Shown here one piece after another: positions 35,192 through 44,016 of a DNA stretch of 64,000 nt. The position numbers and the translations under genes were made by a program. The notes beneath the pieces were generated by a model that was given only the letters and a program-made list of their open reading frames with translations, ran no database searches and was not told where the DNA came from. Source of the stretch: Alphaproteobacteria bacterium LSUCC0396 (GTDB taxonomy: Bacteria; Pseudomonadota; Alphaproteobacteria; Puniceispirillales; Puniceispirillaceae); assembly GCA_041228345.1 (NCBI GenBank), contig CP166131.1, positions 930,001 through 994,000 of the forward strand, written 5' to 3'. How positions within the stretch are numbered: position 1 is the first letter of the stretch; each line of letters begins with the position of its first letter.

Positions 35192-35758
35192 TTACTTCTG
35201 CTCAACCTGTTGCGTCAGCATTTCTTCAGTTTCCTTGACGTCGTCAAGGCGATCCATCCAGACGCCAGTTTTCATCGCCCGCCAACAGCGGATTAATTCA
35301 GCCGTTCCTTGCAGGATCAACAGAAATCCTGCCAGTGGAATCAAGGATTTGAAGAAATAAATTTGAATACGTGCCGGAGAATTCCAGCTCACTTCCTTGT
35401 AGCGCCAGCTATCAGAGGCGATTTCCCAGCCAAACCAGAACAGTGCCAGCATGCCGGGAAAGAAGAAGATTAAATATAAGACAAAATCAACGCGGGCCTG
35501 CCATCGCACTGGAAACAGTCGATAGAGAACATCACCACGAACATGGGTGTCCTGCGCCAACGCATAAGGCCCCGCCATCAAGAAGAGCGCGCCATACATT
35601 TGTATCATCATGTCAAACGCCCAAACGGTCGGCGCGTTCAAAACATAACGAACGAAAACTTCGTAGGACACTGAAAATGTCAGAACGAGGATGCACCAGC
35701 CAAAGGCGCGGCCAAACCAGATACTAAGGCTTTCAATCGCATAAACAAATTGCGTCAT
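35192..35758 (-). CDS. dctQ: TRAP transporter small permease (DctQ)
   Basis: A 188-residue protein with four membrane segments (for example FGWCILVLTFSVSYEVFVRY and LVPLAGF-like LIPLAGFLLILQGTAELIRC). The DctQ hallmark region MYGALFLMAGPYALAQDTHVRGD is clear. A charged C-terminal tail (DRLDDVKETEEMLTQQVEQK) extends past the domain. It lies 81 bp after dctP, the gap holding a strong hairpin. Confidence 0.9.
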   Translation of the reverse strand: MTQFVYAIESLSIWFGRAFGWCILVLTFSVSYEVFVRYVLNAPTVWAFDMMIQMYGALFLMAGPYALAQDTHVRGDVLYRLFPVRWQARVDFVLYLIFFFPGMLALFWFGWEIASDSWRYKEVSWNSPARIQIYFFKSLIPLAGFLLILQGTAELIRCWRAMKTGVWMDRLDDVKETEEMLTQQVEQK

Positions 35759-35788
35759 ACATGTCTCCAGAACATGAAAACAATAAAT

Positions 35789-35814
35789 CCAGAAGGCCGC
35801 AAGCGGCCCTCTGG
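35789..35814 (-). terminator. Intercistronic hairpin between dctP and dctQ
   Basis: CCAGA-x-GGCCGC-AA-GCGGCC-x-TCTGG gives two stacked perfect arms (6 bp and 5 bp). On the minus strand it is followed by AT-rich sequence without a strict T-run. It is likely to stabilise dctP mRNA or reduce read-through. Confidence 0.65.
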
Positions 35815-35839
35815 CTATAGCATTTCAGACGACTAAGGC

Positions 35840-36940
35840 TTAGCCGAAGTGATGGTTGTAAGCCAGCTTGTAATCAGGCTGGTTCAGGTTCAGATAGTTC
35901 ATCACATCCTTGGCATATGCTTTTTGTGAAGCAATGACCTTGGCAAAGAACTCATCTTCAGCTGACAAACGATCAACAACAACATCCCACGCTTTCAGCT
36001 GAGCTGCCATCACTGAATCAGGGGTCCGGTGAACGCGAACGCCACTTTCCTTTTGCAGCTTGATCAGATCATCTGAGTAACGCTTTGTGTTGTTCCAGTA
36101 GAAGTTTGAGTTTTCGGCCTCAGATGCATATTTCAGGATCGCCTGAAGCTCTGCTGGAAGCGCGTCATACTTCTTTTTGTTGAAGGTCACTTCGAAGAAT
36201 TCCTGTGACTGGTGGAATGACGCCAGGTGATAATCCTTCGACACATCCTGCATACCAAAGTCACGGTCAGACGTTGGGTTATTGAATTCGGCTGCATCAA
36301 TCAAGCCAGACTTCATCGCAGGCTGGATTTCACCACCAGGCAACTGCACAACAGACATGCCCATTTCCATCAGAACGTCAGCAGCCAGACCAACGGTCCG
36401 GTACTTCAGGCCGTTCATCTGTGAAGCGTCTTTGATTTCTTCTTTAAACCAACCAAGTGGCTGGGCTGGCATCGGGCTGTTGAAGAATGAAACAACGTTC
36501 AGGCCAAGCTTGCCCATCAACTCGTTAAACAGCTCCATACCACCGCCATAATGGCACCATCCGAGAACTTCTTGTGATGACCAGCCAAAGCATGGTCCAG
36601 TCCCAAACAGTGACGCTGTCTTCGACTTTGAGTACCAATAAGCTGGGACATAATGCGCTGCGTCTAGAACACCGCGGTGAACAGCGTCCTGCATCTGGCT
36701 TGTTTTCACAACCGCGTTGACTGACAGCAGGTCGATCTTCAGATCCTTACCGGCCATTGCATGTACACGGTCAACATATGATTTTGCGTTTTCGAGGAAA
36801 ATACCGCCGCCCCAGGCCGCTTGCATTTTCAGTGTCACAGGGGCTGCATTCGCAATGGCTGGCGCTGCAAGTGAGCCAACCGCAGCCGCACCGGCTACCG
36901 CTGATCCACGTAAAAACTTTCTTCTATTCAAATCGGACAT
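35840..36940 (-). CDS. dctP: TRAP transporter substrate-binding protein (DctP family)
   Basis: A 366-residue exported receptor with a Tat-type signal (NRRKFLRGSAVAGAAAVGSL, ending ANA). AGGAGG precedes the ATG. Features such as LKYRTVGLAADVLMEMGMSV, the conserved Arg near the ligand carboxylate and GLIDAAEFNNPTSDRDFGMQ place it near the TakP-like 2-oxoacid receptors, which can form swapped dimers. The ligand is therefore probably a carboxylic acid. The amidase in the operon hints at an amide or N-acyl acid. Confidence 0.88.
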   Translation of the reverse strand: MSDLNRRKFLRGSAVAGAAAVGSLAAPAIANAAPVTLKMQAAWGGGIFLENAKSYVDRVHAMAGKDLKIDLLSVNAVVKTSQMQDAVHRGVLDAAHYVPAYWYSKSKTASLFGTGPCFGWSSQEVLGWCHYGGGMELFNELMGKLGLNVVSFFNSPMPAQPLGWFKEEIKDASQMNGLKYRTVGLAADVLMEMGMSVVQLPGGEIQPAMKSGLIDAAEFNNPTSDRDFGMQDVSKDYHLASFHQSQEFFEVTFNKKKYDALPAELQAILKYASEAENSNFYWNNTKRYSDDLIKLQKESGVRVHRTPDSVMAAQLKAWDVVVDRLSAEDEFFAKVIASQKAYAKDVMNYLNLNQPDYKLAYNHHFG

Positions 36941-37094
36941 TCGATTTCCTCCTAATTTTACAATTCAGCGATGGCCGCCGAACTTGTTTGGGGGCGTACC
37001 ATAACTTGCACCCCTAGTTTATCAATTACTAATTTCGGTTTGCATAGAGGAATCTTCTTATTCCCACCGCTGTAAGAAAACCAGGGAGCGAATA

Positions 37095-37111
37095 AGTGAA
37101 AAAATTTCACT
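37095..37111. promoter_or_regulatory. Palindrome, candidate operator upstream of TRAP operon
   Basis: AGTGAAAAAATTTCACT has perfect 7-bp arms around AAA. It lies about 155 bp upstream of dctP. Its form resembles IclR/KdgR-type operators, but no regulator gene is adjacent. Confidence 0.45.
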
Positions 37112-37122
37112 CAAATAAAAAG

Positions 37123-37149
37123 AATATTAACGAATTTTTTGTTAATATT
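37123..37149. promoter_or_regulatory. Second palindrome, AATATTAAC/GTTAATATT
   Basis: Perfect 9-bp arms flank a 9-nt T-rich spacer, 11 bp from the first palindrome. It could be a protein site or, read from either strand, a weak hairpin; the spacing suggests paired operators. Confidence 0.45.
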
Positions 37150-37307
37150 GATGCAACAAAAGATAAAATTTTTATAAATCGTGAAAAAGGCTTTTGTGCA
37201 AAAATTGCAAATTGATAACCGATCAACTGGATGCACGTTGAAAATGTCATCGCATCAGACACAAATCGCACGGATTCGCCCCCACATTAATGATCCGACG
37301 GGATTCC

Positions 37308-38579
37308 TCACATCGCAAAACGGGACGCCCGAAACGGCGCTGGATCAAGTGGCGGCGGCGTGTCATTGATCAATGCGGATAGCAGCAAGGCTGAGCCGGG
37401 TGCCATTGAAAGTCCGATATGGTGATGACCAAAATTGAACCAAAGACCATGATGACGCGGCGCCATACCAATCATTGGCAGTGAGTCGACAAGGGTTGGT
37501 CGCCGCCCCATCCACGGTGTTTCCTCAATTTGCGCGCCAAGCGTGACCGCCTCGCCCGCCAGTGCCACTGATGTGGTGATTTGCTGAAAATTCGGTGGCG
37601 CATCACGGTCGGTCAATTCAACCCCGGACGTCACCCGAAGGTGATGGCGCATCGGTGCGACAACAAAGCCGCCCTCAACATCGAGAATAGGCCGTCCAAG
37701 CGGCGGCGTTGGCGAAGGGGTTCCATTTGGCGTTGGCGCTGGCGCAAAATGCAGATGATAACCACGTTCCCAAGCCATCGGAATATCATAGCCAAGCCAC
37801 CCAGCAATCTCTGCCGACCATGCACCAGCCGCTAGCACAACATCATCGCCGCAGAAAACCTGCTCGGCGCTGCGCACCTGCCAGCCATCATCATCATGCG
37901 CCAAACCGGTAATGACAGCGCACTCGACAACACCGCCGGCCGCCTGAAACATTGCAAGATAGGCATCAGTTAAATCGGCCGGGCTGGATACGGCGCAGGT
38001 TTCATCCATCAACACGCCCTTGTGATAAATCGGTGCAAGGCCCGGTTCAATCTGCCGGATCTGTTCGCGCTCAATGACTGAAAACTTTACCCCAACTGCC
38101 CGCATCAAATCCATTTCGGCAGCATAGTTTTTAAAAGCTTTCGGGCTTCGAAACAATTTGAACCAGCCGCCGCCATGCCGCAGCAGATGATCAACACCGG
38201 CCGCCTTTATCCATTTTTTATGCTGATCAAGCGACAATTGCAGCAGGCCGCGCAATGCCAATGCAGCGTGCCGGCTATGTGCGGGGCGGCAATGCGCCAG
38301 AAACCGGATAAACCAGCCAAGCCGCCGCAGCACAAACCACGGGTTATAGCGAACCCCATTCGACCGGTTCAGCAGTAATTTTGGCAGGGCTTTGATCAGC
38401 CCCGGATTGTTCAGCACAACAACCGATGATTCCGACAAGACACCGGCATTCCCATATGAGGTTTCGCGGCCGGGCTGTCCGCGATCAATCAATCGCACCT
38501 TATGGCCGTCAAGCTGCAGTTTTAATGCGGCCGCAACCCCGACAATGCCCCCACCAATAACAATTATTGATTTCTTCAT
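37308..38579 (-). CDS. FAD-dependent amino-acid dehydrogenase, DadA-like
   Basis: A 423-residue DAO-family flavoprotein. The FAD site is IIVIGGGIVGVAAALKLQLDG with the acidic/basic partner RLIDRG, then PGRETSYGNAGVLSES. The C-terminal FAD contact is GLWFNFGHHHIGLSMAPGSA. Motifs ETPWMGRRPTLVDSLPMIG match DadA D-amino-acid dehydrogenases. A Pro/Thr-rich insertion (PAPTPNGTPSPTPPLGRP) interrupts the substrate domain and is unusual. Likely membrane-linked oxidation of D-amino acids or related amines; a single gene, so the substrate is open. Confidence 0.82.
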   Translation of the reverse strand: MKKSIIVIGGGIVGVAAALKLQLDGHKVRLIDRGQPGRETSYGNAGVLSESSVVVLNNPGLIKALPKLLLNRSNGVRYNPWFVLRRLGWFIRFLAHCRPAHSRHAALALRGLLQLSLDQHKKWIKAAGVDHLLRHGGGWFKLFRSPKAFKNYAAEMDLMRAVGVKFSVIEREQIRQIEPGLAPIYHKGVLMDETCAVSSPADLTDAYLAMFQAAGGVVECAVITGLAHDDDGWQVRSAEQVFCGDDVVLAAGAWSAEIAGWLGYDIPMAWERGYHLHFAPAPTPNGTPSPTPPLGRPILDVEGGFVVAPMRHHLRVTSGVELTDRDAPPNFQQITTSVALAGEAVTLGAQIEETPWMGRRPTLVDSLPMIGMAPRHHGLWFNFGHHHIGLSMAPGSALLLSALINDTPPPLDPAPFRASRFAM

Positions 38580-38640
38580 GCTGTCCTGCCCCATGCCCTA
38601 GCCCCCGGCGATTATATCCCGATCGTTCACAGCGTCGTTG

Positions 38641-39975
38641 CTAGATCATCATATTTACAACACATAAAGCCGCGCCGCCAACCACCGCATAGGCAAGTGC
38701 CGTCCAGAGATTTGCCCCAAGAACCAAATCGCGCGAGCGCACGCGAAATAAACTTGCGCCAGTAATCACCGACAGTGATGCAACCGAACTCATCGTTCCA
38801 GCGCCCCAGCCAATCAGATGTGCCTGCATTAAAAGTGCGGGGTGAACATCGGCGTGACCGCCACTAAACACCGCCAGAAAGGCCGTGCTGCTAATCACCG
38901 GATGCACACCAACAACCGACGCCAGCATCATGCCAAGCGGGGTCACAACAAGGGCAAACCATCCCGGAATAACACCATCATAAAGGCTGGTCACAAGTGC
39001 AGTAAACGCGCCAGTGCGGGTGGCAAAATAGCCAATCAGCATCGCCATGCTGATAATCAGAAGATCATCTGCAATATTCTTCATGCTGTTTGCGGTATCA
39101 TGGATAATCGGGCTGATCTGCGCCGGATAGCGGATGAACTGCACCGCCACCAGCACCGGCATGACCACAACCACCGCCGACAGCGCGGTAAAATCAAACA
39201 ACACCGCCGCCGTTAAAACCGCCCCAAGCACCAGCAATAGCCGCATCAAAACCGGCTTTAGACATACCAGCGCAATACGCAATTGGTTAGTCGAAAATGA
39301 CCGGTTAAGGGCCGGCAATGAAATCGCTGCAAACAGGATAGCGGTAACACCGCCAATGCCAATCGCAATCCAAGAATTGCTTTTGCCAACAAAACTCTGG
39401 CCGATCGCAAACGCCACGAAAAATGGTGACCATGCCGCTGCTGTTACCATTCCACGCAACGCGGCTTCGGCGGCAAGCTGGCGGCGATGACGATCGGCAT
39501 CTTTGGGAATCGCGGCCGACAAAATTGCCAGCGCACCGGTATTGATGATCCCACCGAATATATTGGCCGCCAGATGCAGGCCGCCCGACGACGCCGAGGC
39601 GGGCAATTTGGCCAATGCGTCTTGGGTACGATGCACCGATGGCATCAATGACGCGGTTGCCCGCACCAATGCCATCGTCGGCAATAGCGCGGTAAAAATC
39701 AGAATATAGCGCCCGCCAGTTGCCCATTCTTCCGTATCGGGAAAATGGTCTAGCAACGCCCAGCCAACAACCACAAGCAATAGCAGAATTAGCACCGAGT
39801 CACGCCGCAAGCGTGACAATGTTAAAACCGCAAAGGCAATGAAGGCAAACACCCCCAGATGGACAATGTCGATATTCCTGATGCCAGTCGTGATTTGCAA
39901 AAGTGCCGCCACCCATGCCACGCATAACAGGCCAAGGCGGATATGGCCCAAAATTGGCGTTAATTTTTTGCGCAT
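38641..39975 (-). CDS. Multi-pass permease of the ion-transporter type, substrate unknown
   Basis: A 444-residue protein with about 11-12 hydrophobic segments (for example LLCVAWVAALLQITTG, VLILLLLVVVGWALL and LVLGAVLTAAVLFDFTA). Two similar halves are suggested by the re-entrant-like blocks ASSGGLHLAANIFGGIINTG and VVGVHPVISSTAFLAVFSGG, which recall anion/organic-acid carriers of the IT superfamily. I cannot name the family. It is a single gene, 46 bp upstream of the DadA-like gene's start region on the same strand. Confidence 0.6.
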   Translation of the reverse strand: MRKKLTPILGHIRLGLLCVAWVAALLQITTGIRNIDIVHLGVFAFIAFAVLTLSRLRRDSVLILLLLVVVGWALLDHFPDTEEWATGGRYILIFTALLPTMALVRATASLMPSVHRTQDALAKLPASASSGGLHLAANIFGGIINTGALAILSAAIPKDADRHRRQLAAEAALRGMVTAAAWSPFFVAFAIGQSFVGKSNSWIAIGIGGVTAILFAAISLPALNRSFSTNQLRIALVCLKPVLMRLLLVLGAVLTAAVLFDFTALSAVVVVMPVLVAVQFIRYPAQISPIIHDTANSMKNIADDLLIISMAMLIGYFATRTGAFTALVTSLYDGVIPGWFALVVTPLGMMLASVVGVHPVISSTAFLAVFSGGHADVHPALLMQAHLIGWGAGTMSSVASLSVITGASLFRVRSRDLVLGANLWTALAYAVVGGAALCVVNMMI

Positions 39976-40075
39976 ATAAAACCGACTGCCCTATCCAGAA
40001 CTATTATCAACCCAGCCACATCCCTAATACCCATTGTCTCGATTTGTCTTAACCTAGCTGATCTCAAATTAACAT

Positions 40076-40102
40076 AAAAAAGCCGGCTCTAGTGATCGGC
40101 TT
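40076..40102 (-). terminator. Terminator overlapping the ABC-F stop codon
   Basis: AAGCCG (40097-40102, minus strand) pairs with CGGCTT followed by five T. The stop codon lies in the loop, so termination directly follows translation end. Confidence 0.5.
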
Positions 40103-41999
40103 CGGCCACCGCGAGCGCTTCTTCGGCGTCAAGCCATGCCTGCTCCGCCGCGGCCAGCGCATCATCGATTGCGGCAAGCTGGCTGGACAAGCTGGCAATC
40201 GCCGCGGCATTGTCACTGTCGTAAAAGCCCGGACGCGCCATCTCACGCGCGATCATATCTTTATCCGCAGCAAGCGTGATCATGGCTTTTTCACATTGTT
40301 TCACCACCGCGCGAAGCTGGCTGGTATTTTGGCGGCGCACACGGCCGGGCGACTGAATTCTTCCGGCTGGTTTTCCGGCTGGTTTTTGATCCGGATTGCC
40401 GGCATCATCACTCGCCGCACGCGCCGTTCCACCCGCCCCGCGCCGCGCCAGCAATTGTCGCTGATAATCAGCCATATCACCATCAAAGGCTTGCACCATA
40501 CCATCTTGAACAATCCATAATTGATCAGCAATCATTTCCACCAGATGCGAATCATGGCTGACAAGAATGACCGTTCCCTCATAGACATTCAAAGCCTGCA
40601 CCAATGCCTCGCGGCTTTCGATATCAAGATGGTTTGTCGGCTCGTCGAGGATAAGAATATGCGGCGCATCAATTGCCGCCATCGCCATCAGCAAGCGCGC
40701 CTTTTGCCCCCCCGAGAGGCGCTCGACCGGGTTATCGACAATATCGGCGTCAAACCCTGCCCCGCCAAGGCGTGCCCGCAATTTAGTCGGTAATTCTTTT
40801 GGCCGAAGGCGTTGCATATGCTGATAAGGGCTCTCGCCAGCAACCAGTTCATCCAGCTGATGCTGGGCAAAAAACCCGATGCGCAATTTCCCTGATTTCT
40901 TGATCTGGCCCGACAGCGGTTGCAGCCTGCCAGCGAATAATTTTGACAAGGTCGATTTGCCCTCGCCATTCGCCCCAAGAAGTGCAATGCGGTCATCCGC
41001 ATCAAGACGCAAATCCAGCTTGCGCAGAACCGGCTTTTGATCATACCCAACCGACACATCATCAAGCACCAGCAAGGGCGGCGGCAGCTCTTCAGGCGTT
41101 GGAAACCGGAACGGGGCTACAGCCTGTTCCGATAGCGCTAAAATCGGCTGCATTTTCTCTAGTTGCTTGAGACGTGACTGGGCCTGACGCGCCTTTGATG
41201 CCTTGTACCGAAACCGGTCGACAAATGACTGGATATGTTTGCGTTGGGCATCTTGTTTGCGCGCCATGGATTGCTGCTGTTCAAGCTTCATCCGGCGTTC
41301 GGTATCAAACTGGTTATAACTGCCGGTGTAGTAGGCAAGCTTGCGATCAGTTAAATGCAGGATGCCAGTGACCGACCGGTTCAGCAATTGCCGGTCGTGC
41401 GAAATCACCAGAACCGTATGGCGGTATTTCGCCAGAAACGCTTCAAGCCAGACCGCACCTTCAAGGTCAAGATAGTTCGTTGGCTCATCCAGCAACAAAA
41501 GATCGGGCTGGGAAAACAACACTGACGCCAGCGCGACACGCATTCGCCAACCACCCGAAAATTCATGGCAGGGGCGCGCCTGTGCTTCATTGTTAAATCC
41601 AAGACCGGACAATATTGACGCCGCGCGCGCTTCGGCCGAATAGGCATCAATATCTGCAAGGCGGGCGTAAATATCGGCAATCCGGTCAGGGTCAGTGGCG
41701 GTATCTGCCTCAGCTAGCAACTGGGCGCGCTCGCCATCAGCCGCCAGTACAGTGTCAAGAAGGCTGATATCACTTGCTGGTGCTTCTTGATCGACGCCAC
41801 CGATGCTGAATTGCTGGGGATAGTCGATCTCGCCGGAATCTAGCGCCCATTCACCGCGGATCAACCTGAAAAGCGAGGTTTTCCCAGTGCCGTTCCTGCC
41901 GACGATCCCAACCTTATGACCGGTTGGGATGACCGCCGAAGCATTCTCAAAAAGCGGTTTTCCCTCAATGGAAAATGACAGGTTCTGAAGTTTTAGCAT
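40089..41999 (-). CDS. ABC-F family ATPase (Uup/YheS type)
   Basis: A 636-residue soluble protein with two ABC domains. Domain 1 has GRNGTGKTS, signature FSGGWRMRVALA and LLLLDEPTNYLDLE. Domain 2 has GANGEGKST, LSGGQKARLLMA and ILILDEPTNHLDIE. The linker contains the ABC-F interdomain helices with FRYKASKARQAQSR. A C-terminal coiled-coil (ASLSSQLAAIDDALAAAEQA) completes it. ABC-F proteins act on stalled ribosomes rather than as transporters. No membrane partner is near, in agreement. Confidence 0.9.
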   Translation of the reverse strand: MLKLQNLSFSIEGKPLFENASAVIPTGHKVGIVGRNGTGKTSLFRLIRGEWALDSGEIDYPQQFSIGGVDQEAPASDISLLDTVLAADGERAQLLAEADTATDPDRIADIYARLADIDAYSAEARAASILSGLGFNNEAQARPCHEFSGGWRMRVALASVLFSQPDLLLLDEPTNYLDLEGAVWLEAFLAKYRHTVLVISHDRQLLNRSVTGILHLTDRKLAYYTGSYNQFDTERRMKLEQQQSMARKQDAQRKHIQSFVDRFRYKASKARQAQSRLKQLEKMQPILALSEQAVAPFRFPTPEELPPPLLVLDDVSVGYDQKPVLRKLDLRLDADDRIALLGANGEGKSTLSKLFAGRLQPLSGQIKKSGKLRIGFFAQHQLDELVAGESPYQHMQRLRPKELPTKLRARLGGAGFDADIVDNPVERLSGGQKARLLMAMAAIDAPHILILDEPTNHLDIESREALVQALNVYEGTVILVSHDSHLVEMIADQLWIVQDGMVQAFDGDMADYQRQLLARRGAGGTARAASDDAGNPDQKPAGKPAGRIQSPGRVRRQNTSQLRAVVKQCEKAMITLAADKDMIAREMARPGFYDSDNAAAIASLSSQLAAIDDALAAAEQAWLDAEEALAVAEADH

Positions 42000-42066
42000 G
42001 GGTCAGACTGGTGCCTTGGAAGCGATCGTTTGTCAATGATATGCGTTACCATCGGACAAAGAAAGT

Positions 42067-42996
42067 TTATCCGGTGAGCCTTACCCCTTCAATCGCTTCC
42101 CAATACGGCGCCTTACCGTATAGCCCCGAGATAAAATCGACAAAAACGCGGGTTCGTTTTGGCAAGATCGTGGTTTTTGGATAAACCACGAATATATCAA
42201 ACCCGCTCCAGCGATATTCAGGAAACAGCGGCTGCAGCAAACCTTTGTTGATTGCCTCATAATGCAGAAATGTGGGCAAGGACACCATGCCCAACCCAGC
42301 AATCGCAAGATCGCGCAAGACATCGCCATTATTGGCCGACATTCGCGGCGTTATATGCAGGCTGCCAGCCTTTCCATCCGGCCCGACATAGCCCCAATCA
42401 TGCGGGCTGCGATCATTCGCATAAACCAGCGCCGGTATTTTCGCCAGATCGCCTGGATGGGTTAGCTGCGGCCATTGCGAAATCAGGCTAGGCGCAGCAG
42501 CAGGCAAAACGCTGACCGATGAGATTTTTTTGGCGATGAGGCTGGAGTCGGTCAGATTGCCAATGCGAATTGCCAAATCGAACCCTTCGGCGATCATATC
42601 CACCCGCTTGTCACTCAAATCCAGCTCGATATGGATGTCGGGATGCGCGTGCATGAATTGTGCAATGGCGGTCGACATATGCGCGATGCCAAAAGACAAC
42701 GGCGCGCTAATTCGCAAGCCACCACTCAGCGCCCCACCCGCATTTTTTACCTCCTGCTCGGCATCTTCTAATGTTGCCAAGACGGATTTTGCCCGTTGAT
42801 AAAACAGCTGGCCGGTCTCATTTAAGAAAAGCCGCCGCGTCGAGCGCTGGATCAGCGCTGCGCCAAGGCGCACCTCAAGATCACGCAATCGCCGGCTCAC
42901 TGCTGAAACCGCAATACCCATGCGATCCGCGGCCTGCGTCAAGCTGCCCGTCTCCACAATCAAAATAAATGCGCGAAGTTCTTCGATCTGGCTCAT
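42067..42996 (-). CDS. LysR-family transcriptional regulator
   Basis: A 309-residue regulator. The helix-turn-helix is IEELRAFILIVETGSLTQAADRMGIAVSAVSRRLRDLE, cited here in parts: TGSLTQAADRMGIA and VSAVSRRLRDLEVR. The effector domain follows (GLRISAPLSFGIAHM, DIHIELDLSDKRVDMI, GFDLAIRIG). The frame runs on to 43197, but the true start MSQIEELRAF is at 42996. It is divergent from an azoreductase gene and probably controls it through the palindrome at 43016-43032. Confidence 0.9.
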   Translation of the reverse strand: MSQIEELRAFILIVETGSLTQAADRMGIAVSAVSRRLRDLEVRLGAALIQRSTRRLFLNETGQLFYQRAKSVLATLEDAEQEVKNAGGALSGGLRISAPLSFGIAHMSTAIAQFMHAHPDIHIELDLSDKRVDMIAEGFDLAIRIGNLTDSSLIAKKISSVSVLPAAAPSLISQWPQLTHPGDLAKIPALVYANDRSPHDWGYVGPDGKAGSLHITPRMSANNGDVLRDLAIAGLGMVSLPTFLHYEAINKGLLQPLFPEYRWSGFDIFVVYPKTTILPKRTRVFVDFISGLYGKAPYWEAIEGVRLTG

Positions 42997-43015
42997 GTTC
43001 TGAGTATAATTTATT

Positions 43016-43032
43016 TTTCTATTAATTAGAAA
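43016..43032. promoter_or_regulatory. LysR-type palindromic site between LysR gene and azoreductase
   Basis: TTTCTA-TTAAT-TAGAAA is a perfect inverted repeat with a T-N11-A core, inside an AT-rich tract 20 bp ahead of the LysR start and 143 bp ahead of the azoreductase. The position fits an autoregulatory and activation site. Confidence 0.5.
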
Positions 43033-43175
43033 TATATTTTTCGGTAAGGCCTCTTTATTTCTAAACTGGGAAAAAATATAAGGTAGGGGCCGTGGGAGAC
43101 CTCCCCCCTCCCTCGGCGATCTTTCTACCCCCGATTTGCCTTTGCCATTAATAACCAAATGGGCGGTTCTATCAA

Positions 43176-43811
43176 ATGAGCGCAGACAAAATAGCAATAT
43201 TGAGAGTTGACTCGAGCATGCGCCAGCATGGCTCGGTTAGCCGTGAGCTGGCTGAATCTGTCGTTGCGCAATTGCGGGCTGATCTGCCGGATAGTGACAT
43301 TGTGTGGCGCGATCTTAAATCGGGCGTCGGGCACGTTAACAGCGCATGGCGCGATGCCAGTCTCGGAGCGCCTGCATCACGATCCGGTGAAGACCGTGCA
43401 TTGCTTGCCCAATCAGATGCGCTTATCGCCGAGGTTGAGCGCGCTGACATCATGGTGTTTGCGGTACCGATCTATAATTTTAGTATTCCGGCTGCCCTGA
43501 AAGCATGGGTCGATATGGTTTGCCGCGACAATGTCGATGGTGCAAACGCGACGTTTCCGGGCAATCGCAGACGGCAAAAGCAGGCGATTGTCATCATGAC
43601 GTCAAACTATACACGCGCTGGCGCCGAAGACGAATTTGCCACGTCATTTCTGCAATTCATTCTGCGTTTCATCGGCTGCACCGACGTCAACATGATTGAC
43701 GTGACCGGGCTGGCAAATGACAGAGCTAGCATCATTCGTGCCGCTCAGGAAAAGATCGAGGCCGTTTGCAAAGCGGTTGTATCCCGGAACATCTCAGCAG
43801 CCGCCGAATAG
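43176..43811 (+). CDS. FMN-dependent NADH-azoreductase / flavodoxin-fold quinone reductase
   Basis: A 211-residue protein of the AzoR family. It has the phosphate-binding start ILRVDSSMRQHGSVSRELAE, the FMN-contact VFAVPIYNFSIPAALKAWVDMVCR and VIMTSNYTRAG. It reduces azo compounds and quinones by two-electron transfer from NAD(P)H, guarding against redox-cycling. The divergent LysR gene is the likely regulator. The 205-bp gap after it holds nothing recognised. Confidence 0.88.
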   Translation: MSADKIAILRVDSSMRQHGSVSRELAESVVAQLRADLPDSDIVWRDLKSGVGHVNSAWRDASLGAPASRSGEDRALLAQSDALIAEVERADIMVFAVPIYNFSIPAALKAWVDMVCRDNVDGANATFPGNRRRQKQAIVIMTSNYTRAGAEDEFATSFLQFILRFIGCTDVNMIDVTGLANDRASIIRAAQEKIEAVCKAVVSRNISAAAE

Positions 43812-44016
43812 GGCACTTGTCGCTGCCGGTATGGGCGAATAGGCTTTTTTTTCATAATAAATCGTATTTGGCGCCACCGATGCTGTGGCTTATACTGCCG
43901 ATCAGGCTGCGAATTACGTTGCCGATTTGCGTGACAACTTGCGTTGACGATTTGGCAAGATTGTCATTGCTGTGACTGAAATAGATCGGTGGGAACCGAT
44001 CGGTTGAGGAAAAACC

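Larger units (their letters stand above)
36941..37307. other. AT-rich control region upstream of the TRAP operon
   Basis: These 367 bp contain no gene. The central 37070-37180 part is strikingly A/T-rich and holds two perfect inverted repeats listed separately. The rest shows no recognisable element. Confidence 0.5.
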
